From: CAYXRS01 sp964636485
Lineage (GTDB): Bacteria; Gemmatimonadota; Gemmatimonadetes; Gemmatimonadales; Gemmatimonadaceae
Length of the DNA: 9,062 nucleotides
Assembly: GCA_964636485.1 (NCBI GenBank)
Contig: CAZWSO010000096.1
Coordinates: 1-9,062, forward strand
Direction: 5' to 3'
The first letter of the stretch is position 1. Each line of letters opens with the position of its first letter. Under the pieces are notes generated by a model, which saw nothing but the letters and a program-made list of their open reading frames with translations, was not told the origin of the DNA and made no database searches. The position numbers and the translations under genes are program-made. Shown in pieces: positions 1 through 7,400 of this stretch.

Positions 1-295
1 TCTCGAAGTGGAACTCGGTGATCACCTCGACGTAGCTGTCGGTGGCGCGCCCCATAACACGCTTCACGCCGCTGATGCCGCGGATGACTTCCTCCACCGG
101 CTCCAGCACCTCGCGCTCGGCCACGTCAGGAGATGCACCGGGATAAATGATCGCCGAGAACACAACCGGGTTCGCGACATCCGGGAACTCGTCGGTGTGC
201 AGACTAAACAGCGCCGCGACGCCGAAGACCACGATCGCCACCATCGTGACGACCGTGACTACCGGCCGCTTGATAGCGAAATCGGAAATGAACAT
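1..295 (-). CDS. RND efflux permease, N-terminal fragment (cut by window edge)
   Basis: Inner-membrane proton-driven pump of a tripartite efflux system; only the first 98 codons are in the window. The protein opens with a short cytoplasmic segment (MFISDFAIKRPV) that carries the usual Arg-Pro just before TM1. TM1 is hydrophobic, about residues 11-31. Then comes the start of the periplasmic porter domain, with the family signature YPGASPDVAEREV, then EPVEEVIRGISGVKRV and a segment ending EVITEFHFE. This pattern looks closer to the hydrophobe/amphiphile (AcrB/MexB, HAE1) branch than to the heavy-metal (CusA) branch, but the TM4 residues that decide this lie outside the window. The start is well supported: AGGAG at 302-306 sits 6 nt before the ATG. 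The gene follows the adaptor by 9 nt and is almost certainly co-transcribed and translationally coupled with it. Substrate unknown. Confidence 0.93.
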   Translation of the reverse strand, partial: MFISDFAIKRPVVTVVTMVAIVVFGVAALFSLHTDEFPDVANPVVFSAIIYPGASPDVAEREVLEPVEEVIRGISGVKRVMGRATDSYVEVITEFHFE

Positions 296-304
296 GACTT
301 GCTC

Positions 305-1438
305 CTATCGTCCCTGAAGCTCGGCGCTGCTGAGTACGCGTACGTCGGTGCCTGGCACGACGCCCGCGGCGGAGCCAAGGAGGAGCGTGTCACCGGCGCT
401 GAGCCCGGAGACCACCTCCAAACGCTCGGCTCGCTCATCGCGCAGCCCCAGCTCCACGGTCACGATCTCCGCTTTCCCGTGGTGAAGACGCACCACCGTC
501 GGCCGCAACCCCGTCTCATCGACGGCGCGGTAGGGAACGGTTACCGCCGTCCGCGTTTCGGTGGCCACGCGCCCCTGGGCGTACAGACCGGAGACGAGCG
601 TTCCCTGCTGGTTGGGAATCGTGACGTACACGCGCACCTGCCGCGACGCCGCGTCCACCGACGGATTGATGCGGTCCACCGTACCCTCGAACGACCGACC
701 CTCGAAGCCGCTCACGACGAACTCCACTGGCATGCCGACACGCAGCTCCTCGATGCGCGACACAGGCACCGTTGCCTCGATGCGCATGGTGGACGGATTC
801 ACGACCGTCAGCATTGCCGCGCCCGGCTGCACCACGTCACCGGCACTGACCTGCTTCTCACTCACCACGCCGTCGAAGGGCGCGGTGAGACGCGTCTTGC
901 CTAGTTGCTGCTGCGCCATCGTGAGTCGCGCACGGGCGTCCGCAAGCGCCGCCTCGGCGGCCATCAACGCACGGTCGGTTGATTCCACGTCGCGCTGCGA
1001 GATCGCGCCGCCCTCGCCAAGCGTGCGCATCCGCTCCGCATCACGGCGCGCAAGTTGGGCAGCGCTTTCAGCCGAGCGCATCCCCGATTGCGCGGAGAGC
1101 AGCGACTCGCGCAGCGACGTGTCGTCGATGCGCGCCAGAAGCTGACCGCGCCGCACGCGGTCACCCTGTCGCACGAGAACCTGAACAACGGGGCCCGATA
1201 CCTCGGCGCGCATCGTTGCCTCGACCTCGGCGCTGATCGTTCCCGACAGAGTGGGGCCAGAGCTCACGTCGCCGAGCTCGGCCACCGTGATGTTCTCCGC
1301 ACCGACCGTCACCACCCGTACCTCCATCCCTTCAGCACGCGCATCGTGGCTTGGGCTGCATCCGGCGACCGTAACCATCACCGCGGCGCCCAGCGCCGCG
1401 AGCATTCGCATTGCGAACATCTGTCGTTCCCTCATCAT
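305..1438 (-). CDS. RND efflux periplasmic adaptor (membrane-fusion protein, HlyD/AcrA type), lipoprotein
   Basis: Links the RND pump to the TolC-like channel across the periplasm. The 377-residue length is typical of AcrA-like adaptors. The N-terminus is a lipoprotein signal with lipobox VAGC (acylated Cys27). Domain order: first lipoyl half about 70-105 (VLVRQGDRVRRGQLLARID), alpha-helical coiled-coil hairpin about 107-180 rich in Ala/Arg/Glu/Gln, second lipoyl half about 185-212 (TAPFDGVVSEKQVSAGDVV), beta-barrel about 217-292, membrane-proximal domain about 293-373 (VPYRAV, ending near GTDVRVLS). The ATG overlaps the stop of the upstream TolC gene (ATGA, 1435-1438), with a G-run 4 nt upstream as a weak ribosome site. 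An alternative start at Met7 (1420) has GAGGG a few nt upstream and leaves the same mature protein. The stop TAG merges into the Shine-Dalgarno of the RND gene. Family assignment is firm; substrate is not visible. Confidence 0.95.
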   Translation of the reverse strand: MMRERQMFAMRMLAALGAAVMVTVAGCSPSHDARAEGMEVRVVTVGAENITVAELGDVSSGPTLSGTISAEVEATMRAEVSGPVVQVLVRQGDRVRRGQLLARIDDTSLRESLLSAQSGMRSAESAAQLARRDAERMRTLGEGGAISQRDVESTDRALMAAEAALADARARLTMAQQQLGKTRLTAPFDGVVSEKQVSAGDVVQPGAAMLTVVNPSTMRIEATVPVSRIEELRVGMPVEFVVSGFEGRSFEGTVDRINPSVDAASRQVRVYVTIPNQQGTLVSGLYAQGRVATETRTAVTVPYRAVDETGLRPTVVRLHHGKAEIVTVELGLRDERAERLEVVSGLSAGDTLLLGSAAGVVPGTDVRVLSSAELQGR

Positions 1439-3078
1439 GGTGCCCCCGTCTGGATCGCCTGCGCTCCCGCCGTAGCGGGAAGGCCTGGCCTTAGTTGCTG
1501 GGGTGCCTGCTGCTGCGGCAGCGGCACCTGGATCTGCTGCTGAAGCGCCGGCGCGCCGGCAAGTGGCAGGTCACGAAGGAGCGCGACGCGGAGCCGGGCG
1601 ATCTGGAGATCGCGCGCGGCCACGGCGCGATTCGCCTGCGCCTGCTGGAGAAGGATCTGCGAGTCCGTCAGCTCAACCTGTGTGGAGAGCCCCTCGCGGT
1701 AGCGTAGCTCCGCGATCGAGTAAGCCCGCACAGCCTGCTGCTCCGTGCCGGCGCTCGCCGCCCACAAAGCTTCCGCTGCCTCGAGGCGGGCCAGCGCGTT
1801 GCGGGTATCGAGCTCGGCGAGCTCGCGCGACTGCTGAAGCCGCGCACGCGCCTCGAGCAGGTTGGCCTGCGCCACGAGCCGCTCGCCTTGCAGCCGCCCG
1901 CCGGTGAAGAGCGGCACCTGAAGCCCGAGCGTCACTGTCCAGTTGGAGCGGAACTCGCTCCAGCCGGGGATGCCGCCGCGCGGGTAGGCGACGCGGCCGT
2001 ACTGGCTGCTGAGCGTGATGGCGGGAAGGCGCTGCGCGCGACTCGCATCGAGCAGCGCCTCCTGCGCCGACACGAACTCCTCCGCCTGCCGAACCGGCGC
2101 GCGTTCGTCGACCACCGTGTCGGGCGCGCCGCCGCGCTGGAGCACGGCCAGACGGCCGGGGATGGCCGGCACGTCGTCACCGAGCTCGGTGGTGAGCACG
2201 ACCGGAACATCGAGCGGCACATCGGCGAGTTGCTTGAGCCGGAGGTATGCCAGATCGCGATCGGCGCGGCGCTGGATCACGGCAGGCCGCTGATTGTCAC
2301 GCGCCACCTGCGCGCGGAGCAGGTCGAACTCGGGCTGAGCCCCGACCTGCACGGCGAGCTGTGTCTGACGGAAGGTCGTTTCCGTTTGATCGAGCGTCGC
2401 TTCGGCAATGGTGACAAGCCGGTCGCTGAGCACGGCATCGAAGTAGGCTTGCGCCACATCGAGCACCAGTTGGGCCTCGGCTGCCGCCAGACCGAGGTCG
2501 GCGCTTCGCCGGCCGGCTGCGGATGCGCGGTTCATTGCGACGACGCGGCCGCCGGCAAAGACGTTCTGCGACACTGAAAGGCCCAGGCTGAAGGTGTTTT
2601 CCTGGCCGAAGGGGAGATTGCGGAAGAGCGCAAACGGATCGGCGCGGGTGATGCATTCCACGGCGCCCTCCAGCGCGCTCACGCGGTCGCCGATCGGATG
2701 TGCTGGCTGCGGATCGAACGGTCCGCAGTCAGCCGATGGTGCCTGGGTGGTGTCGGCACCGAGCGAAAGCCCCTCGAACTCCGACTTTAGCGCGCGTGTG
2801 TACGACGCCGAGCCGTAGAGCTGCGGCAGGTACTGGCTGCGCGCCCGCATCTGCTCGCCGCTCGCGCGCGTGATGCCGGCCCGCGCAATGGCAACATCCT
2901 CGCTGGCGGTCGACGCCGCGCGCACTGCCTCTTCCAGTGAGAGCCGCCGCGCGGTGGGCTGCTGCGCGAGAGCCTGTGCACCCGTGAGCATCAGCATGGC
3001 CGAGGCGATCGCAAACAGACTGACGCGCCGCCGAAGTAGTGGTCTCATGTCAACGAAGTTCCGGTTTGCGTTTCTCAT
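1435..3078 (-). CDS. TolC-family outer-membrane efflux protein
   Basis: Outer-membrane channel of the tripartite pump; 547 residues, somewhat longer than TolC itself. It has a signal peptide with an Arg-rich start and hydrophobic core (about 12-34) and likely cleavage after ALA at residue 38. Two outer-membrane efflux (OEP) repeats follow, with long Ala/Arg/Gln helices. Beta-strand pairs are seen near YGSASYTRAL (88-97) and TFSLGLSVSQNVFAGG (162-177) in repeat 1, and around WTVTLGLQVPLFTGG in repeat 2. Odd points: a roughly 60-residue insertion between the two strands of repeat 1 contains two cysteines (C118 and C142), and the C-terminal tail is rich in Pro and Gln. The first ATG is preferred because AAGGG lies 4 nt upstream; Met11 (3048) has no ribosome site. 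The gene sits 36 nt after the TetR stop and overlaps the adaptor start by 4 nt, so it belongs to the efflux operon. Confidence 0.95.
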   Translation of the reverse strand: MRNANRNFVDMRPLLRRRVSLFAIASAMLMLTGAQALAQQPTARRLSLEEAVRAASTASEDVAIARAGITRASGEQMRARSQYLPQLYGSASYTRALKSEFEGLSLGADTTQAPSADCGPFDPQPAHPIGDRVSALEGAVECITRADPFALFRNLPFGQENTFSLGLSVSQNVFAGGRVVAMNRASAAGRRSADLGLAAAEAQLVLDVAQAYFDAVLSDRLVTIAEATLDQTETTFRQTQLAVQVGAQPEFDLLRAQVARDNQRPAVIQRRADRDLAYLRLKQLADVPLDVPVVLTTELGDDVPAIPGRLAVLQRGGAPDTVVDERAPVRQAEEFVSAQEALLDASRAQRLPAITLSSQYGRVAYPRGGIPGWSEFRSNWTVTLGLQVPLFTGGRLQGERLVAQANLLEARARLQQSRELAELDTRNALARLEAAEALWAASAGTEQQAVRAYSIAELRYREGLSTQVELTDSQILLQQAQANRAVAARDLQIARLRVALLRDLPLAGAPALQQQIQVPLPQQQAPQQLRPGLPATAGAQAIQTGAP

Positions 3079-3114
3079 CCTGCCCTTTTCCTACGCAAGC
3101 GTCCGGCACGCGTT

Positions 3115-3711
3115 TCAGTCCGACGCGCTCACGCTTCGTTCCTCTGCCACGCCGATCATCCGGAGGAACAGATCCACGAAACCGTGCACCATTTCCTCGA
3201 TGCTGGCGCCATTCGCCGGCGGCATCACTTCGCGCACCATCGCGTCAGCGAAGATCGCCCCCAGGAGCATCGCGGCCGCTGTAGAGGGATCGAAATCCGC
3301 GCGCGCGAAACCCAGCTCACGGAGCCGCATGAGATAGTCGATCAGGGATCCGCGGCATTCGACAGGGCTGCGTGTTACGAACGGCACCATGTCCGGATGC
3401 TCTTCGATCTCGCCCAGCACTTTTCGGATCAGCGCGCGTCCCTCGCTGAAGTGCCGTGCGTGCGCGAGGCTGAACTCGGTGAGCTCCTGGCGCGGATCCT
3501 TCGGCACCGGCGGCAGCGCCGCGCCCTCCTCGAAGCGTCCGGCACACTCGAGCGCTTCCTGGATGAGCTGCTCCTTGGAACCGAACTGTCGAAAGAGCGT
3601 GACCTCGTTGACGCCCGCCTGTTGTGCGATTCGGCGGGTCGTTGCTCCTCGGTAACCTGTTTCGGCAAAGACGTGGAGTGTGGCCTGAAGCAAACGTTCT
3701 CTGATTTCCAT
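3115..3711 (-). CDS. TetR/AcrR-family transcriptional regulator
   Basis: Probable local repressor of the efflux operon it heads. At 198 residues it is a normal TetR length. The N-terminal DNA-binding domain is textbook: helix 1 ERLLQATLHVFAETGY (5-20), then the helix-turn-helix about 24-44 (TTRRIAQQAGVNEVTLFRQF), followed by KEQLIQEAL. The remaining residues form a variable ligand-binding and dimer domain that gives no clue to the inducer. The gene lies 36 nt upstream of the TolC gene on the same strand, so it is likely co-transcribed and autoregulated. A candidate operator and promoter lie about 70-110 nt upstream of the start. No clear Shine-Dalgarno precedes the ATG, and no in-frame upstream start was found, so translation may be inefficient, as is common for autoregulated repressors. 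Activation rather than repression cannot be excluded from sequence. Confidence 0.93.
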   Translation of the reverse strand: MEIRERLLQATLHVFAETGYRGATTRRIAQQAGVNEVTLFRQFGSKEQLIQEALECAGRFEEGAALPPVPKDPRQELTEFSLAHARHFSEGRALIRKVLGEIEEHPDMVPFVTRSPVECRGSLIDYLMRLRELGFARADFDPSTAAAMLLGAIFADAMVREVMPPANGASIEEMVHGFVDLFLRMIGVAEERSVSASD

Positions 3712-3783
3712 GGTTTTGGATGCGTGTTTCGGCGGTACCCTGGGGGACGCGGTCTCATCAGCCGGCCCATACTGAATGAGGTG

Positions 3784-3812
3784 ATCATAGCGGGTCCTGG
3801 CCCAGTAAGCAA
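3784..3812 (-). promoter_or_regulatory. Candidate sigma70 promoter for the TetR-efflux operon
   Basis: Read on the minus strand, a -35-like TTGCTT (3807-3812) is followed by an exact 17-nt spacer and a -10-like TATGAT (3784-3789, five of six matches to consensus). The -35 match is weak (three of six). It would give a leader of about 65 nt before the TetR ATG. The overlap with the inverted repeat at 3805-3824 raises plausibility. Not confirmed by any transcript. Confidence 0.45.
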
Positions 3813-3824
3813 GCAGGTACTTAC
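3805..3824. promoter_or_regulatory. Candidate TetR operator (imperfect inverted repeat)
   Basis: Arms GTAAGCA (3805-3811) and TACTTAC (3818-3824) are reverse complements at 6 of 7 positions and are separated by 6 nt (20 bp overall). This is the size and style of a TetR-family dimer site. It covers the predicted -35 box, so binding would block RNA polymerase and repress the whole operon. Assignment is inference from position and symmetry. Confidence 0.45.
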
Positions 3825-3961
3825 ACCCATTGGCAAGGTTCGGTGGCTCTGGAGGCGGTTAACCCGGTCCATTGACCGTTCGGTTACGCTGGATCGAGAG
3901 CGGCGACTATACGGCATGCGATGCCAGCACGCGCATACAAGCCGTGTGCACCGCACAGGGG

Positions 3962-3996
3962 AAAAAAAGCGCGCCGACCGGATGAAGGGCGGCGCG
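3962..3996 (-). terminator. Rho-independent terminator after the 73-residue protein gene
   Basis: On the minus strand a GC-rich hairpin is followed directly by seven T residues (seven A at 3962-3968 on the plus strand). Arms 3970-3979 and 3987-3996 pair over 10 positions with one A/G mismatch around a 7-nt loop. It starts about 40 nt past the stop at 4037. It would prevent read-through from the small membrane protein gene into the TetR efflux operon, which supports that operon having its own promoter. Confidence 0.85.
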
Positions 3997-4036
3997 GCGG
4001 TTCATGCGCGCTGGGATCAGCTGTGGCGAAAGCTGC

Positions 4037-4258
4037 CTATCGCTTCCGCCAATCGTTGAAGAAGCCGTACGTGGCACCGATGAGCGGGATGCTCAGGAAA
4101 AACCACCACGTGACGGCGCCGTACAGCGGCATCCACGGGAAGCCGCTCCGCTGCGCCACGCGCGAGTCGCCGAAGTAGACCACCGCCGCGATCAGTACGA
4201 CGATCGAGACGATCCACAGCACGCCAAGGATCATTCCTGTTCTGCGACGGTTCGACAT
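4037..4258 (-). CDS. Small two-helix membrane protein of unknown function (73 aa)
   Basis: I do not recognise a family. The protein has a basic start (MSNRRRTG), a first hydrophobic helix about 9-29 (GVLWIVSIVVLIAAVVYFG), a short polar loop with basic residues (SRVAQRSGFPW), a second aromatic-rich helix about 45-67 (VTWWFFLSIPLIGATYGFF), and a basic tail NDWRKR. The positive-inside rule predicts both ends in the cytoplasm. The start at 4258 is chosen because GGGAGA (4266-4271) lies 7 nt upstream; the same frame runs to an ATG at 4294 whose added 12 residues look non-coding. A strong terminator follows, and the gene is divergent from the large membrane/spermidine-synthase-like gene. These features make it a real single-gene transcript, though its role is unknown. 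Confidence 0.75.
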   Translation of the reverse strand: MSNRRRTGMILGVLWIVSIVVLIAAVVYFGDSRVAQRSGFPWMPLYGAVTWWFFLSIPLIGATYGFFNDWRKR

Positions 4259-4412
4259 CTGCTGATCTCCCGCACTCCTGGTATCGGCGAACAAGATATC
4301 AGGCAGGGCACGGAGGGTCCAGAAGTGCCATGGGCGTTCGCCCCGTGGCTACGCCCCTGGCCCCCGGCCCCCTTTCTTTGGCAGACTTGCCTGAACACCC
4401 GAGCCTGTAGTC
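4259..4412. promoter_or_regulatory. Divergent intergenic region with C/G-rich tract
   Basis: This 154-nt gap must hold the promoters of the 73-residue gene (minus) and the large fused gene (plus), but I find no convincing -35/-10 pair. The minus strand of 4341-4372 has four runs of 4-5 G separated by 2, 3 and 9 nt, fitting the pattern of a possible G-quadruplex. A short GGGC/GCCC hairpin overlaps its right flank near 4332-4343. Confidence 0.35.
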
Positions 4413-7400
4413 ATGCGCCCACTGCTTTACATCGCGTTCGTTCTCTCCGGCGCCGCGGGACTCATGTACGAGTCCATCTGGAGCCGCTACCTCGGCCTGT
4501 TCGTCGGGCACAGCGCGTACGCGCAGATCATCGTCCTCACCATCTTTCTGGGCGGGATGGCGGTCGGTGCGATCCTCGCCGGCCAGCGGTCGGAGCGGGT
4601 GCGCGAGCCGCTGCTCTGGTACGCCATTATCGAGGTGGTGGTCGCCGTGCTCGGCCTCGCCTTCGACGGGATCTATCATTCCGTCACCGGAGCCGCCTAC
4701 GCCGCCATCTTCCCCGCCCTGCCTGCAGGTACGGCGCTCACAGTCGTGAAGTGGAGCATCGCCGGCGCCCTCATTCTCCCTCAGTCCATCCTCCTGGGAA
4801 TGACGTTTCCGCTGATGAGCGCGGGAGTCATTCGCCGCACCGGGCACGCGCCCGGCCGCGTGCTCGCGCTGCTGTACTTCTCGAACAGCATCGGTGCCGC
4901 GGTGGGCGTGCTCGTGGCCGGCTTCTATCTTATCGCGCTCGTCGGGCTGCCCGGCACACTGACCGCGGCAGCGATCCTGAACCTTGTGGTGGCGCTGATC
5001 ACGCTGGGCGTACTGCGCCTCTTCCCGGCACCGGCGGCACCGCTCCCGCGCACCGCGGGCGCACCGGAAGTGGATACGCGGCAGACCGCGCCCTCGGAGC
5101 TGCCACCGCCGCCGCCCGAGCTCGCGGGCATCCCCCTTCAGCGCCTCTGGTACCTGCTGCTGTTCGTCAGCTTCGGCACGGCCGTGGCGTCGTTCATCTA
5201 CGAGATCGCGTGGATTCGCATGCTCTCGCTGGTGCTGGGCAGTGCGACGCACTCGTTCGAGCTGATGCTGTCGGCATTCATTCTCGGCCTGGCGCTGGGG
5301 GCCCTCTGGGCCCACCGGCATGCCGACCGGTTCGTCAATCCGTTGCACGCTCTTGGCCTGGTACAGTGGTTCATGGGCTTTGCCGCGCTCGCGACGCTGC
5401 CACTGTACATGACGTCGTTCGGACTGACCGCCAACCTGCTGACCGCGCTCGCCGCCGAGGATCCCGGATACCGCCTTTTCAATCTCGCGCGATACGCGCT
5501 CTGCCTGCTGATCATGTTGCCGTCCACCTTCTTCGCCGGGATCACGCTGCCGCTGATCACACGTTCGCTGCTCGTGGCCGGCAAGGGAGAGCGCGCCATC
5601 GGCATGGTTTACGGGATCAACACGCTCGGCTCGATTTCCGGCGTCATCATCGCCGGACTGGTGCTCATGCCGGTGATCGGAGTGAAGCTGCTTCTCATCC
5701 AGGGCGCCGTGATCGACATGGCGCTCGGCGTCCTGCTGCTTCGCATCGCAGCCGGCGCGTTCGAGCCCGGCCGCCGCTTCGCCTACGGATCAGCCATCAT
5801 CATGACCGCAGTGGTGATGTACGCCATCGTCGGCATCCCATTCGATCGGAACCTGCTGTCGAGCGGGGTCTATCGGTACGCGGCGCTGCCAGATGCGGCG
5901 CGTCGCGAGGTCCTCTTTCATCGCGACGGACGCACCGCCACGATCAGCGTCGTTCGGGCGCATCCGAGCGAGCAGGTCTCCATAATCACCAACGGCAAGC
6001 CCGACGCCTCGCTCGACACCACCTGGCTCCGACCAATGGATCCGTCGGCCCCGCTTCACACGCTGGCCGGTGACATCGGGACCCAGTTCATGCTGCCGCT
6101 GATTACGCTGGCCTATGCGCCGCGCGCTCGCACGGCGGCAGTGATCGGACATGGCTCAGGGATGTCGACGCATTCTCTGCTCGGCAGCCCCTACATCGAG
6201 CGACTGTTCACCATCGAGATTGAACCCGAGATGATTCGCGGTTCGCACATCGGCTTCTATCCCGCCAATGCCCGAGCCTTCGATGACCCGCGCTCGACCT
6301 TCGTGATCGAGGATGCCAAGGCGTTCTTCGCCGCCGAGCGTCGGCAGTACGACCTGATACTCTCGGAGCCGTCCAATCCGTGGGTGAGCGGCGTGTCCGG
6401 CCTGTTCACCTACGAGTTCTACGAGCGCGTCAAGCATTTCCTCACGCCGGAGGGCGTCTTCGGGCAGTGGCTGCATCTCTACGAGATTACCGACGACCTC
6501 GTGCTCACCGTGCTGGCGGCGCTGCACGCCCACTTCCCCTCCTACGAGATCTACAGCACCTCTGGCGGTGACGTGTTGATCATCGCGGGGCTTGCCGCCG
6601 AGCTGCCTCCACCCGACTGGGGCATCTTCGAGTACGCCGGCATAGCGGCGGATTTTCGTCACGTCGTCACGGCAACACCGGATCGCATGTCGTCGCTGCA
6701 TCTCACCTCGCGCGCCGCGCTGGCGCCACTGCTGGACGACTGGCGGCCGGCGAACTCGGACTTTCATCCCGTACTCGACCTCGGAGCCGAGCGAAGCCGT
6801 TTCCTGCGGAGCTACGCGCGCGGTTTCACATATCTGAGCGCGGAACGCTTCGACTACTTGTCGGCGCTGCTCGGCCGCCGCCGGGAGTTCAGCAGCGAGC
6901 CCATTCCGATCGTACGCGGAGTGATGCAGGCACAGGCGCGCGCAACGGGCGCAACGATAGTGCGACAGGGAGAGCCCGGCTCCGTCCTTCCCCCGGTGGG
7001 GTCGCCTCAGCGCACCGGCCTTCACCGCTACTGGCGCACGAGCACGCTGCTTCGCTCCGACGAGCCGCCCGCCGACTGGAGGCTTTGGCTGCAAGAGGTG
7101 ATCGGCGCCGATGAGGACATTCACGCCGGTACCGCCGGTGTCGCGCACGAACCGTTCTTCCGGATGGTGTACGAGTTCCTCGAGCGGCACGATGCTCCGT
7201 CCGATGTGAGGCGCTCGGTAGCCTTTCTTCACGCCACCGCCCGGTGGGAGTGGGACGCTGCCAGCAACACCGCCGATGGTCTGGTGGAGGCGGCCGCACA
7301 GGGTGCGGACCTGCTCCCGGTGGATCTGCTGCTTTCCGGTGTCGTGACCGCGCGACTGCTCACCGGTGATGTAACCGGCGCCAGACGCGATCACGATCGC

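Larger units (their letters stand above)
3712..4036. other. Intergenic region between TetR gene and 73-residue protein gene
   Basis: This 325-nt stretch has no convincing gene. Overlapping reading frames are shadows with no ribosome site or recognisable domain. It holds the candidate operon promoter and operator (3784-3824), an 8-bp palindrome GGTTAACC (3857-3864), a short perfect inverted repeat (arms GGCAT and ATGCC, 3913-3925), and the intrinsic terminator of the upstream minus-strand gene (3962-3996). The rest shows no structure I can name. Confidence 0.6.

Noticed and set aside
3872..3913. Plus-strand promoter made of TTGACC and TATACG
   Set aside because: The spacer is 30 nt, and no plus-strand gene follows until 4413.
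4379..4392. Sigma54-like TGGCA...TTGC element upstream of the fused gene
   Set aside because: The GG-to-GC spacing is 7 nt rather than the required 10.
4330..4410. 26-codon possible leader reading frame ending 2 nt before the fused gene's ATG
   Set aside because: GGAGG is 13 nt from its ATG, too far for confidence, and the peptide is Pro-rich with no attenuation feature; chance is enough to explain it.
4299..5348. 349-codon minus-strand open frame
   Set aside because: Composition dominated by Arg, Glu, Gln and His, antisense to clearly coding membrane helices; no support.
4004..6073. 689-codon open frame on the plus strand overlapping the fused membrane gene
   Set aside because: Arg/His/Pro-rich composition with no domain; it is the out-of-frame shadow of the real gene at 4413-7514, a common effect of high GC.
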